Shown here in pieces: positions 18,635 to 26,881 of a DNA stretch of 64,000 nucleotides (positions within the stretch are counted from its first letter, which is position 1; each line of letters begins with the position of its first letter). The notes under the pieces are model-generated. The model was not told the DNA's origin and did no database searches. It was given only the letters and a program-made list of their open reading frames with translations. A program made the translations under genes and the position numbers. This DNA comes from Kribbella italica (GTDB lineage Bacteria; Actinomycetota; Actinomycetes; Propionibacteriales; Kribbellaceae), in NCBI RefSeq assembly GCF_014205135.1, contig NZ_JACHMY010000001.1:1860001-1924000 (forward strand), read 5' to 3'.

Positions 18635-18674
18635 GCTTGCGTCCGGAGAGCCTCGGCTCCCTCCGGGCGCAAGC
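18635..18674 (+). terminator. gap-pgk intercistronic hairpin (attenuator or partial terminator)
   Basis: Bases 18635-18648 and 18661-18674 form a 14-bp stem with a single G-U pair. The loop itself can close an AGCC/GGCT stem. CTGTTT follows. It may end or thin transcripts after gap, so that gap is expressed above pgk and tpiA. Confidence 0.65.
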
Positions 18675-18698
18675 CTGTTTGCTGAGGACTGCTGAACT

Positions 18699-19901
18699 GT
18701 GAAGACCATCGATGACCTGGGGGACGTGGCCGGCCTGCGGGTGCTGGTCCGCTCCGACCTGAACGTGCCGATCAAGGGTGACCGGATCGGCGACGACGGG
18801 CGCATCCGCGCCTCGGTGCCGACCCTGCTGAAGCTGGCCAAGGCCGGCGCCAAGGTGATCGTCACCGCGCACCTGGGCCGCCCGAAGGGCACGCCGAACC
18901 CGGAGTTCACGCTCGCCCCGGTCGCCCAGCGGCTCGGTGAGCTGCTGGAGCCCGAGGGCGTCAAGGTGCACTTCGCCACCGACGTGACCGGCGAGAGCGC
19001 CCAGGAAGCCGTCCAGGAGCTGGACGAGGGCGAGGTCCTGCTGCTGGAGAACGTGCGGTACGACCCGCGCGAGGAGAGCAAGGACGAGGCCGAGCGCGGC
19101 GCGCTGGCCGACGAGCTGGCCGGTCTGGCCGACGTGTTCGTCAGCGACGGCTTCGGCGTCGTGCACCGCAAGCAGGCCAGCGTGTACGACGTGGCCCGCA
19201 AGCTCCCGCACGCGGCCGGCGGCCTGGTGCTGGCCGAGGTCGAGGTGCTGAAGAAGCTCACCGAGGACCCGGCCCGCCCGTACGTCGTCGTCCTCGGCGG
19301 CGCGAAGGTGTCGGACAAGCTCGCGGTGATCGACAACCTGCTGGCCAAGGCCGACAAGCTGCTGATCGGTGGCGGGATGGTGTTCACCTTCCTCAAGGCC
19401 CAGGGCCACGAGGTCGGCAAGAGCCTGCTCGAGGAGGACCAGCTCGACACGGTCAAGGGCTACCTGGAGACCGCGAAGAGCAAGGGCGTCGAGATCGTGC
19501 TGCCGACCGACATCGTGGTCGCGCCCGAGTTCAAGGCCGACGCGCCCGCGACCGTGGTCGCCGCCGGCGCGATCCCGGCCGACCAGCTCGGCCTGGACAT
19601 CGGCCCGGACTCCGGTAAGGCGTTCGCGGCCGAGGTCGCGGCCGCGAAGACGGTGTTCTGGAACGGCCCGATGGGCGTCTTCGAGATGGAGGCGTTCGCA
19701 GGCGGAACCAAGGCGGTCGCAGCAGCGTTGACCGAGGTGGACGGACTCAGCGTCGTCGGAGGTGGCGACTCGGCCGCCGCCGTACGGCAGATGGGCTTCG
19801 CCGACGACCAGTTCGGGCACATCTCCACCGGAGGTGGCGCGTCGCTGGAATACCTTGAGGGCAAAGAGCTCCCTGGTCTCGTAGTACTGGAAGAGGAGTA
19901 A
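18699..19901 (+). CDS. pgk: Phosphoglycerate kinase
   Basis: This cytosolic glycolytic kinase transfers the acyl phosphate of 1,3-bisphosphoglycerate to ADP. The 400-residue protein begins [20 protein letters not shown] with the family signature [12 protein letters not shown]. Nucleotide-binding elements follow ([20 protein letters not shown], and near the C-terminus [15 protein letters not shown] and [13 protein letters not shown]). GTG is the start. Length and motifs are complete. It sits between gap and tpiA, eight bases from the latter. Confidence 0.97.
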   Translation: MKTIDDLGDVAGLRVLVRSDLNVPIKGDRIGDDGRIRASVPTLLKLAKAGAKVIVTAHLGRPKGTPNPEFTLAPVAQRLGELLEPEGVKVHFATDVTGESAQEAVQELDEGEVLLLENVRYDPREESKDEAERGALADELAGLADVFVSDGFGVVHRKQASVYDVARKLPHAAGGLVLAEVEVLKKLTEDPARPYVVVLGGAKVSDKLAVIDNLLAKADKLLIGGGMVFTFLKAQGHEVGKSLLEEDQLDTVKGYLETAKSKGVEIVLPTDIVVAPEFKADAPATVVAAGAIPADQLGLDIGPDSGKAFAAEVAAAKTVFWNGPMGVFEMEAFAGGTKAVAAALTEVDGLSVVGGGDSAAAVRQMGFADDQFGHISTGGGASLEYLEGKELPGLVVLEEE

Positions 19902-19908
19902 CCGAGGA

Positions 19909-20727
19909 ATGGCTGGCTCTGAAGCTCCGGCTGCCCGTACGCCGTTGATGGCGGGCAACTGGAAGATGAACGTCAACCACGTCGAGGCCGTGCACCTGCT
20001 GCAGAAGCTGAGCTGGACGCTGCAGGACAAGAAGCACGACTTCGAGCGGGTCGAGGTGGCCGTGCTGCCGCCGTTCACCGACATCCGCAGCGTGCAGACG
20101 CTGGTCGACGGCGACCGGATGAAGATCGTGTACGGCGCGCAGGACGTGTCGGTGCACGACGAGGGCGCCTACACCGGTGAGATCTCGGCCGCGATGCTGA
20201 CCAAGCTGGGCTGCAGCTACGTGCTGGTCGGTCACTCCGAGCGTCGCCAGTACCACGGTGAGGACGACGCGCTCGTCAACGCCAAGGCGACCAAGGCGCT
20301 GGCGGCCGGGCTGACCCCGATCGTCTGCGTGGGCGAGGGGCTGGAGATCCGCAAGGCCGACGGTCACGTCGCGCACTGCGTGAACCAGATCGACGGCGCG
20401 CTGGCCGGGCTGAAGGCCGACGACGTGCGCAAGCTCGTCATCGCCTACGAGCCGGTCTGGGCGATCGGCACCGGCGAGGTGGCGACCCCGGAGGACGCGC
20501 AGGAGGTCTGCGCCGCGATCCGGGCCCGGCTCGAGGAGTCCTTCTCGCCCGCGGTGGCCGACTCGGTGCGGATTCTCTACGGGGGGTCGGTGAAGATGAG
20601 CAGCGCAGGTGGCATCATGGCCCAGCCGGACGTCGACGGCTGCCTGGTCGGGGGAGCGAGCCTCAAGGTGGACGAGTTCGCCGGTATCTGCCGTTACCTG
20701 GACCTTCAGTTAGGCTACTCCTCGTGA
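19909..20727 (+). CDS. tpiA: Triosephosphate isomerase
   Basis: This enzyme interconverts dihydroxyacetone phosphate and glyceraldehyde 3-phosphate. The 272-residue TIM barrel has the substrate lysine in [10 protein letters not shown], the active-site histidine in [11 protein letters not shown], the catalytic glutamate in [12 protein letters not shown] and the phosphate loop in [11 protein letters not shown] slightly longer N-terminus ([12 protein letters not shown]) is normal for actinobacteria. The stop overlaps the secG start by four bases. Confidence 0.97.
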   Translation: MAGSEAPAARTPLMAGNWKMNVNHVEAVHLLQKLSWTLQDKKHDFERVEVAVLPPFTDIRSVQTLVDGDRMKIVYGAQDVSVHDEGAYTGEISAAMLTKLGCSYVLVGHSERRQYHGEDDALVNAKATKALAAGLTPIVCVGEGLEIRKADGHVAHCVNQIDGALAGLKADDVRKLVIAYEPVWAIGTGEVATPEDAQEVCAAIRARLEESFSPAVADSVRILYGGSVKMSSAGGIMAQPDVDGCLVGGASLKVDEFAGICRYLDLQLGYSS

Positions 20728-20957
20728 TTACCGCTTTTCAGATCGTCGTCGTCATCTGCAGCCTGATCCTGACGGGGCTCGTGCTGCTGCACAAAGGCCG
20801 CGGTGGTGGCCTGTCCGACCTGTTCGGTGGCGGGGTGTCGTCCAGCCTGGGCGGCTCGTCGGTCGCCGAGCGGAACCTCGACCGGATCACGATCGGTGTC
20901 GGTCTGATCTGGTTCGCGGCCATCGTCGCGCTCGGCCTGCTGTACAAGCTCGGCTGA
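20724..20957 (+). CDS. secG: Preprotein translocase subunit SecG
   Basis: This is the small membrane subunit that helps SecYE export proteins. The 77-residue protein has two transmembrane helices (residues about 4-22 and 55-74) joined by a Gly/Ser-rich cytoplasmic loop ([20 protein letters not shown]), the expected SecG topology. GTG overlaps the tpiA stop (GTGA). The tpiA-secG order is a standard actinobacterial arrangement. Confidence 0.93.
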   Translation: MITAFQIVVVICSLILTGLVLLHKGRGGGLSDLFGGGVSSSLGGSSVAERNLDRITIGVGLIWFAAIVALGLLYKLG

Positions 20958-20968
20958 GAGGCGTAGCC

Positions 20969-21328
20969 GTGGCTGGTAGTGGCGGTGCGATTCGTGGCAG
21001 CAGGGTCGGAGCAGGACCGATGGGCGAGGCGGAGCGCGGTGAGTCCGCGCCCCGGCAGCGGATCGTGTTCTTCTGCGCCAACGGCCACGAGACCGCGACG
21101 GTGTTCGCGGTCGAGGCGGCCATCCCGGAGGCGTGGGACTGTCCGCGGTGCGGTCTGCCGACCAGCACCGACGTGAACAACCCGCCCCCGCCCCCGAAGA
21201 TCGAGCCGTACAAGACGCACCTGGCGTACGTGAAGGAACGGCGCAGCGAGCAGGAGGCCGCCCAGATCCTCGAAGAGGCCCTGGAGCGCCTGCGCGCGCG
21301 GCGCGCCAACGGCGAGATCATCTTCTAG
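20969..21328 (+). CDS. rbpA: RNA polymerase-binding protein RbpA
   Basis: RbpA is the actinobacterial factor that binds RNA polymerase and the housekeeping sigma factor and stabilises the open promoter complex. The 119-residue protein has a flexible N-terminus (MAGSGGAIRGSRVGAG), a zinc-binding core (FFCANGHE and WDCPRCGLPTS), then a basic linker and a sigma-interacting C-terminal helix (EEALERLRARRANGEIIF). GTG start, eleven bases after secG. Confidence 0.96.
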   Translation: MAGSGGAIRGSRVGAGPMGEAERGESAPRQRIVFFCANGHETATVFAVEAAIPEAWDCPRCGLPTSTDVNNPPPPPKIEPYKTHLAYVKERRSEQEAAQILEEALERLRARRANGEIIF

Positions 21329-21340
21329 CCGGTACGCCGT

Positions 21341-21375
21341 ACACCCGGGCAGTCCTCAGCGGACCGCCCGGGTGT
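21341..21375. terminator. Bidirectional terminator, rbpA / isocitrate lyase-like gene
   Basis: ACACCCGGGC at 21341-21350 pairs exactly with GCCCGGGTGT at 21366-21375. Inside, GTCC and GGAC pair again. The hairpin includes the stop codon of the minus-strand gene, so the two convergent genes share it. Confidence 0.75.
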
Positions 21376-22186
21376 TCGCGTTGCCGTAGCGGGCGAACAG
21401 TTCGTTGAGCTCTCCCTGAGGGATCTGGCCCTCCGCGAAACTCATCGTGCCCTGGGTCCGCAGCTCCTCGGCAGCCCTTCGGACGAAGCCCAATGCTGCC
21501 CGCGCGATGCTTCCGCCGAGGCTGATCCGGGTGACACCGACGCCGGTCACCTCGGCGACCGTCAGCTTCGAGCTGCCCAGTCCCATCACGACGTTCAGGG
21601 GTCCGTCGATCTCGGACACCAGCGTGCGCAGCTGGTCCAGGTCGTTGACGCCTGGCACGTACAGGCAGTCGGCGCCGGCCTCGCGGAACAGGTTCGCCCG
21701 CCGGATCGAGTCCGCCAGGGGAGTGGGCTCTTTGAGCAGCTGGCCGTCCGTGCGGGCCGTCAGGACGAAGTCCGGCCCGGCCGCTTCCCGCGCGGCGACG
21801 ATCCGCTCGACCGACAGCTCCTCGGCGTACAGCTCGCGGCCGTCGTAGTCCTCGATATTGCCCCCGGCCAGCCCGGCATCGCGAGCTAGCCGGATCGTCT
21901 TCGCGACATCCTCCGGCCGGGCGCCGTACCCGTCCTCCAGATCGCCGTTCACCGGTACGCCGACCGCCGCGGTGATCTGGTGGATCCGCTCGAACATCAC
22001 GTCGGCCGAGACCGCGGGCGCGCCGTCGGGCAGCGTGTGGTCGCCCGCGCCGAGCGAGAACGCGATCCCCGCGCTGGTCGTCGCCAACGCGGCGAACCCG
22101 GCCTCGGCCAGCACGACCGCGCTCCCGGCGTCCCACGCGTTCGGCATCACGAACGAGGCCTGGTGCAGCTCACGAAAAGTCGTCAT
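21356..22186 (-). CDS. Isocitrate lyase/PEP mutase superfamily protein
   Basis: This is a 276-residue TIM-barrel enzyme of the isocitrate lyase/phosphoenolpyruvate mutase family, which cleaves or rearranges C-C or C-P bonds of small oxo-acids. Family elements visible are MPNAWDAGSAVVLAEAGF, the Mg-binding VNGDLEDGYG and NIEDYDG, and TARTDG. The catalytic KKCGH-type loop of true isocitrate lyases is not seen, so I expect a 2-methylisocitrate lyase-like or unassigned activity. The start MTTFRELHQ was preferred over longer frames. It is divergent from the VOC gene. Confidence 0.88.
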   Translation of the reverse strand: MTTFRELHQASFVMPNAWDAGSAVVLAEAGFAALATTSAGIAFSLGAGDHTLPDGAPAVSADVMFERIHQITAAVGVPVNGDLEDGYGARPEDVAKTIRLARDAGLAGGNIEDYDGRELYAEELSVERIVAAREAAGPDFVLTARTDGQLLKEPTPLADSIRRANLFREAGADCLYVPGVNDLDQLRTLVSEIDGPLNVVMGLGSSKLTVAEVTGVGVTRISLGGSIARAALGFVRRAAEELRTQGTMSFAEGQIPQGELNELFARYGNANTRAVR

Positions 22187-22298
22187 CCCCCGATGATGCC
22201 AACCGGACGGTTCGGTTCTGGCCGAACGGACGATGCGTCGCCGACCACCGGCTGCATAGCCTGGCGCGGACCCGGTCACACCTCCGAAGGGATCTTCT

Positions 22299-22745
22299 GT
22301 GCCACTCCCGCTGCCGGCCCTCCACCACGTCGGCCTTGTCGTCGAGGACATCACCGCCGCCGCGGCCGACTACGAACGGCGCTGGAACGTCACCGCCGGA
22401 CCCGTCCACGACCTGACCTTCCCGCAGGCCCACGTGCACGGCGAGCGGCTCGACCTGTCGGCCAGGTACAGCTTCATCGACACCGGTGCCTCGCAGATCG
22501 AGCTGATCCAGCCGGTGTCGGAGGCGTCGCCGTACACCGAGTTCCTCGAGGCCAACGGCGGCGACGGTGTCCACCACCTCGCGTACTTCGTCGACACCAT
22601 CGACGACTACCTGGACCAGTTGCGCGCGGCCGGGGAGCCGGTCGACCTGGTCCTCGACGCGGTGGTGCCCGGGGGTGGACGGTTCGTCTACCTCGACGGG
22701 CTGGCGCACGGACCGGTGGTCGAGCTGATCGAGACACCGCGCTGA
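22299..22745 (+). CDS. VOC/glyoxalase superfamily protein, methylmalonyl-CoA epimerase-like
   Basis: This 148-residue protein has two beta-alpha-beta-beta-beta modules of the vicinal oxygen chelate fold. Metal-ligand positions are suggested by LHHVGLVVEDI near residue 9, SQIELIQPV in the middle, GVHHLAYFVDTIDDY and the C-terminal VVELIETP. The layout resembles methylmalonyl-CoA epimerase, but substrate assignment is not possible from motifs alone. GAAGGGA precedes the GTG start by six bases. Confidence 0.8.
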   Translation: MPLPLPALHHVGLVVEDITAAAADYERRWNVTAGPVHDLTFPQAHVHGERLDLSARYSFIDTGASQIELIQPVSEASPYTEFLEANGGDGVHHLAYFVDTIDDYLDQLRAAGEPVDLVLDAVVPGGGRFVYLDGLAHGPVVELIETPR

Positions 22746-22778
22746 CGCGTGCTGTCCATTGATCGGATGTAACGGTAG

Positions 22779-22797
22779 ATACAAGACGACCTTGTAT
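22779..22797. promoter_or_regulatory. Perfect palindrome upstream of the CopD-like gene (operator candidate)
   Basis: ATACAAG, five bases, CTTGTAT: an exact 7-bp inverted repeat in an unusually AT-rich patch. It is flanked by two direct TGTAAC copies (22768-22773 and 22798-22803) 30 bases apart. It lies 60 bases before the CopD-like start, so a repressor site is likely. Confidence 0.5.
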
Positions 22798-22856
22798 TGT
22801 AACTTTCGGTACCGCCGTTGTTCCGCCTGGACGACGGCGTTCCGAAGGAGGCCCTC

Positions 22857-24065
22857 GTGGCGATCATGGTTGACGCGACCGAGACGCTGTACGCCTACCC
22901 GCAGCTCTGGCGGATCCTGACCAAGTCCTGCTACTTCCTCAGTACCGGTCTGGCCGGTGGCAGCGTGCTGTTTCACACCTTCGTGCTGCGGCCGGTGCTG
23001 AACCGGGCCGAGAGCGAGACGGACCGGCGCGTGCTGAGAAACCGCTCGGCCGTGCTGCTCGCCATCGCTGGGACCGCGCTGCTGCTCGCGACGTACCCGC
23101 AGTTCGCCGGCAAGGTCACGCGCGCGACGAAGGGCATGACCTTCTCCGAGGGGCTGCAGCCGTCGGTCATCTGGGACTACCTGCAGACCGCGGCGCCCAA
23201 GAACGCGTGGTTCTTCTCCGGTGTCACGGCGGGGCTGCAAGCGCTGATCTACAGTCTCGGCGCCCTGCTGCTGATGAGCCTGTTCCTGCGACCGATGCGA
23301 CGGTACGTCGACAAGATCGCGGGGATCGGGGTCGTCGTCGTCCTGGTCGCCGCGCTGTTCCTGATGGTTCCGAGCCGGTCTGCGGATCTCGAGGCGGCGT
23401 ACTTCGCGTCGCACCTGGTCACCACCCTCCACCCGTACGCCGGTGGCTTCTGGATCGGGGCGCTGCTGGTGCTGTCCGGGCTGGCGCTGAGCCGCAAGCA
23501 GTTGACGCCGGACGGCGGCCTGATCTGGGCGTCGGTGTGGCAGCGGTTCAGCCTGATGGCGCAGGTCTGCGTGACGGTCCTGCTGGTGTCGGGTCTGCTC
23601 GAGGCCTGGATGGCGGTCGGGTCGGTGTCGATCGGCGACATCCTGTCCACGACGTACGGCAAGTACCTGCTGCTGAAGGTTCTGCTGGTGTTCTCGATCC
23701 TCGGGCTCGGTGCGTTCAACGAGGCCGTGCTGCTGCCGAAGATCGCCCGCGTGCGCGCCGCCGGCGATCGGCGCAGCCTGTTCCAGCTGGTTCTCGGGCA
23801 CTTCCCGAAGGTCGTGCTGATCGAGGCGGTGCTCGGCGTAGGCGTGCTCGCGGTGATGCCGTTCCTGAACGGGTCGGCGCGGGAAGAGGTCGGGCTGGCG
23901 GCGGATCCGCCGCCGACCGGCGGCGTCGCGCTGGCGATGGTGCTGCTGTTCGTCGCGCTGGTGGTCTCGTTCGTGGCCCGCTTCCAGATCCAGAAGGCGA
24001 TCGAAGCCCGGGCCGCCGGCCAAGCCGTGGCGGAGGAGCCCGCCACGGCCGAGGCCGGACGCTAG
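22857..24065 (+). CDS. CopD-like multi-pass membrane protein
   Basis: This 402-residue integral membrane protein with about eight hydrophobic helices resembles the CopD/PcoD family, linked to copper transport or tolerance. Helices with conserved His appear in FASHLVTTLHPYAGGFWIGA near the middle, as in CopD proteins. The GTG at 22857 was chosen because GGAGG ends five bases before it. A longer frame from 22818 has no such site. No CopC domain or copper-binding periplasmic gene is adjacent, so the metal link is a family inference. The stop overlaps the convergent secreted-protein gene by four bases. Confidence 0.75.
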   Translation: MAIMVDATETLYAYPQLWRILTKSCYFLSTGLAGGSVLFHTFVLRPVLNRAESETDRRVLRNRSAVLLAIAGTALLLATYPQFAGKVTRATKGMTFSEGLQPSVIWDYLQTAAPKNAWFFSGVTAGLQALIYSLGALLLMSLFLRPMRRYVDKIAGIGVVVVLVAALFLMVPSRSADLEAAYFASHLVTTLHPYAGGFWIGALLVLSGLALSRKQLTPDGGLIWASVWQRFSLMAQVCVTVLLVSGLLEAWMAVGSVSIGDILSTTYGKYLLLKVLLVFSILGLGAFNEAVLLPKIARVRAAGDRRSLFQLVLGHFPKVVLIEAVLGVGVLAVMPFLNGSAREEVGLAADPPPTGGVALAMVLLFVALVVSFVARFQIQKAIEARAAGQAVAEEPATAEAGR

Positions 24066-24949
24066 AAGGCGGCGACCATCCGGGCGACGGCGGCCTGGGC
24101 CTTCGGGCCGTTCACCAGGTCGGCGTCGCCTTCGGTCCCGGGCGTGTTCCAGTACAGGTAGAAGCTCGGCGGCGTCTTCAGCGTCTTCAGGTACGCCGTC
24201 TCGCGGTCGATGTCGGCGGCGCGCCGGGAGTCGCTCTTGGTCTGCTTGAAGCCGCGCTCCGTAAGTCCCCACTTGGTCGAGGCGCCGGGCGTCTTGAGCA
24301 CTAGCTCGTCGTACCAGCGCTGGTGGCCCTTGTGCTCGGACAGGATCGCGGTGGCGGGCTGCGTGCCGCCGCTGTAGGTGTCGGCGCCGTAGAAGTCGGC
24401 GGCCACGCGCCACGGCTTCGGGTCCTTCGTCGACTTCGGGAAGCCCCATTGGTAGGCCATCGCGGAGTAGCCGACCTTCACGCCCGGATTCGCCGCCTTC
24501 ATCACGTCACGGACGCGCTGGAACGCTTTCGCGAAGACCGGGCCGGACATGTTGTCCTCGGGTTCGTGGTACCAAATGAAAAATGTTTCGGGTTTGTTCT
24601 TCAACCATTCCGCGAGCGCGCGGAAACGCGCGTCGTAGGCGCCGCTGCCGGTTGTCGCGGGGTCGGTCTTGATGCTGACGAACGGGATCAGCCCGGCCGC
24701 CCAGGACCTCTTCGCGACCGCGTCGTACTTCGTCCGCAGGTCGACGGTCGGTTTCTGCACGCCGTCGACGAACTCCCGCGTCGCCTGCACGCCGGGGTAG
24801 CGCTTCGCGAGGCCGGCGGGCGCGGTCTTGTCGTGCACGCCCATCAGGATCGGGGTGGCGGCCTGGACGTCGTCCGCGCCGGTCGAGACGACAAAAGCCG
24901 TCACGGCCAGCGTCAGTCCGGCCGTGACGGCAATCATTCGTTTGAGCAT
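24062..24949 (-). CDS. Secreted TIM-barrel protein, glycoside hydrolase (GH26-like)
   Basis: This 295-residue exported protein has a clear signal peptide (MLKRMIAVTAGLTLAVTAFV). The mature part looks like a glycoside-hydrolase barrel. Candidate catalytic glutamates are in FIWYHEPEDN (acid/base-like, near residue 140) and KWGLTERGF (nucleophile-like, near residue 240). The HEP pattern is reminiscent of GH26 mannanases, but the substrate is unknown. The stop codon is shared in the palindrome CTAG with the convergent CopD-like gene. The central part is slightly less GC-rich than its neighbours. Confidence 0.65.
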   Translation of the reverse strand: MLKRMIAVTAGLTLAVTAFVVSTGADDVQAATPILMGVHDKTAPAGLAKRYPGVQATREFVDGVQKPTVDLRTKYDAVAKRSWAAGLIPFVSIKTDPATTGSGAYDARFRALAEWLKNKPETFFIWYHEPEDNMSGPVFAKAFQRVRDVMKAANPGVKVGYSAMAYQWGFPKSTKDPKPWRVAADFYGADTYSGGTQPATAILSEHKGHQRWYDELVLKTPGASTKWGLTERGFKQTKSDSRRAADIDRETAYLKTLKTPPSFYLYWNTPGTEGDADLVNGPKAQAAVARMVAAF

Positions 24950-24971
24950 GCCGCGGAGTTTACAAGAGCAA

Positions 24972-25727
24972 TTACTTGATCTTTGAAGCTGCGGCATTGT
25001 CGAGCAGCCACACGGTGCGTTCTTTCCCTTGCGGAGTGGCGGCTGGTACGTCGCCGCCGGAAAGCGCGGTCTGTACGGCGTCGGCCTTGTCCTCGCCGGC
25101 CACGACGAACCAGATCTCCGCCGCGTGCGCCAGCGCGGGGAAGGTCAGCGAGACGCGGGTCGGCGGGGGCTTGGGGGAGTCGTGCACAGCCACCGCTGTG
25201 GTGTCGTCGATCGTGAGCTGGGGGAAGCCGGGGAAGAGCGAAGCCACGTGCCCGTCAGGCCCGACGCCCAGCATCACCAGGTCGAAGGCCGGGACCTGCG
25301 CCGTCTCGCCCGAGGCCGAGGCCGAGGCCGCGGCGGCCGCCGCCAGTTGCTCGGCGTACGCTGTGGCTGCTGCTTCCGGGCCCTGGCCGGTGTCGGCAGC
25401 CATCGCGTGGACCTTGTCCGGGTCCAAGTCCACCTTCGACAGCAACGCGTCCCACGCCTGGGTCGCGTTGCGCTCCGGGTCGCCGTCCGGCAGGAAGCGC
25501 TCGTCACCCCACCAGAACTCGACGCGCTGCCAGTCGATCGCCGTCCGGGCGGCGGAGTCGGCCACCGCCCGGTAGACGGCCGACGCGACGCGACCGCCGG
25601 TCAGCACGACGTGGGCCACCCTGCCGCCGGTCTGCGCGTCGGTCAGCCGCGTGACGAACCGAGCGGCCACCGCGGCCGCCAGCGCGTCGGCGTCCGGAGC
25701 CACCTGAACAGTCGGCGCACTGCTCAT
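24972..25727 (-). CDS. pgl: 6-phosphogluconolactonase
   Basis: This oxidative pentose-phosphate enzyme hydrolyses 6-phosphogluconolactone made by Zwf. The 251-residue protein shows VVLTGGRVASAVYRAV, FWWGDERFLPDGDPERN and LVMLGVGPDGHVASLFPG, the family hallmarks, the last two containing phosphate- and catalytic-residue loops. The ATG overlaps the opcA stop by four bases. A low-complexity Ala/Ser stretch (AAAAAASASASGETA) sits in a surface loop near residue 140. It is the last gene of the minus-strand tkt-tal-pgi-zwf-opcA-pgl operon. Confidence 0.95.
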   Translation of the reverse strand: MSSAPTVQVAPDADALAAAVAARFVTRLTDAQTGGRVAHVVLTGGRVASAVYRAVADSAARTAIDWQRVEFWWGDERFLPDGDPERNATQAWDALLSKVDLDPDKVHAMAADTGQGPEAAATAYAEQLAAAAAASASASGETAQVPAFDLVMLGVGPDGHVASLFPGFPQLTIDDTTAVAVHDSPKPPPTRVSLTFPALAHAAEIWFVVAGEDKADAVQTALSGGDVPAATPQGKERTVWLLDNAAASKIK

Positions 25728-26881
25728 GAGCGCCCGGCCACCTTCTTGACAGGCTTCTTGGCAGCGGCCTTCTTCGCGGCGGTGGTCTTCTTGGCCGTCG
25801 TCTTCTTCGCCACGGCCTTCTTCGACGGCGCCTTCTTCTTCGCGTCGGCCGCGTGGGCCTCCAGCGCCGACGAGGCCGCCTTGCCGCTCACGACCGCCGT
25901 ACGAACCGCTGCCTTCTCGGCCGCCGACTGCGCCGACCGCCGGTCGGCCGCGCTGACCTTCTTCGCGTCGGCCGGCATCGCCTCCCGCTCGACCATGCAC
26001 GCCAGCGTCTGCGCGTACACGTCGTCCGGATCGAGTCGCCGCAGCTCCTCGCTCAGCAGCTCCGACGGCGTACGCCGCTTGAGCGCCACCGGACGGTCGG
26101 GCTGACCAGGAACGCTGAACGTCGCGATCGATCCGTCCGGCCGGCTCAGCTGGATCGGACCAGCCGGCGTGAACATCCGTACGGCGGTCAGCCCCGGTCC
26201 CCGCGAGGTCTTCTGCTCGACGGCCACGCCCAGCTTGCACTGCAGCCACGCCGCCATCAGGTCGGCGCTCGGGTTGCCCTTCGCCGATACGACCTCCGCG
26301 CCCGTGACGTGTGCCGGGTACTGGTCCAGGGCGGCCGCCATCAGCGCGCGCCACGGCGTCAGCCGCGCCCACGCGAAGTCGGTGTCGCCCGGCTTGTACC
26401 CCTCGGCCCGCGCCGGGAAGTCCACCGACGCCCGGCGGGTCGCCGCGGCGTCGGTGACCCGGCGCCGGCCGAGCTTGCCCAGCGGGTCGGTGGCGGGCAC
26501 CTTCGGCCCACCGCCCGGCCACCAGACGATGACGGGGGAGTCCGGCAGCAGCAGCGGGGTGACGACCGACTCGGGCACCTTCGCGAGCTCGCCGTGCAGC
26601 CGCAGCAGCACCGCCTCGCCCGGAACGCCCTCGCCGACCCGGACCTCCGCGTCGAGTCCGCCTTCACCGCGGCCCGGCCGCAAGATCGCCACCAGCACGC
26701 GCGACGGGTGCTCGCGGCCGGCCTCGTTCGCGGCCTTCATCGCGTCGTGGTGGGACGACTCGTCGACGACCACCACGATGGTGCCGACCATGCCCATGGC
26801 CGGCGAACCCGCGTTGCGGCGGGCCTTCAGCAGCGCCGACGCGATCTCGCTCGACGTCGTACCGGTCAGGTCGATGATCAT
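25724..26881 (-). CDS. opcA: Glucose-6-phosphate dehydrogenase assembly protein OpcA with histone H1-like tail
   Basis: OpcA is the allosteric partner of Zwf in cyanobacteria and actinobacteria. The 385-residue protein has the family body (MIIDLTGTTSSEIASALLKA, LLLPDSPVIVWWPGG, GKLGRRRVTDAA and FAWARLTPWRALMAAAL). The last 40 or so residues are an extended Lys/Ala tail of AKK and KKT repeats, resembling histone H1-like tails, a feature I do not expect in OpcA. The start overlaps the zwf stop by four bases (ATGA), and the stop overlaps the pgl start likewise, which fits stoichiometric synthesis with Zwf. Confidence 0.94.
   Translation of the reverse strand: MIIDLTGTTSSEIASALLKARRNAGSPAMGMVGTIVVVVDESSHHDAMKAANEAGREHPSRVLVAILRPGRGEGGLDAEVRVGEGVPGEAVLLRLHGELAKVPESVVTPLLLPDSPVIVWWPGGGPKVPATDPLGKLGRRRVTDAAATRRASVDFPARAEGYKPGDTDFAWARLTPWRALMAAALDQYPAHVTGAEVVSAKGNPSADLMAAWLQCKLGVAVEQKTSRGPGLTAVRMFTPAGPIQLSRPDGSIATFSVPGQPDRPVALKRRTPSELLSEELRRLDPDDVYAQTLACMVEREAMPADAKKVSAADRRSAQSAAEKAAVRTAVVSGKAASSALEAHAADAKKKAPSKKAVAKKTTAKKTTAAKKAAAKKPVKKVAGRS

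Noticed and set aside
22210..22227. GTTCGG-N6-CCGAAC in the gap between the isocitrate lyase-like and VOC genes
   Set aside because: The 6-bp arms are GC-rich and of a kind expected by chance here, and symmetry breaks at the next base.
22170..24449. A 759-codon minus-strand frame across the VOC and CopD-like genes
   Set aside because: It is an antisense shadow; the plus-strand frames have family motifs and ribosome binding sites.
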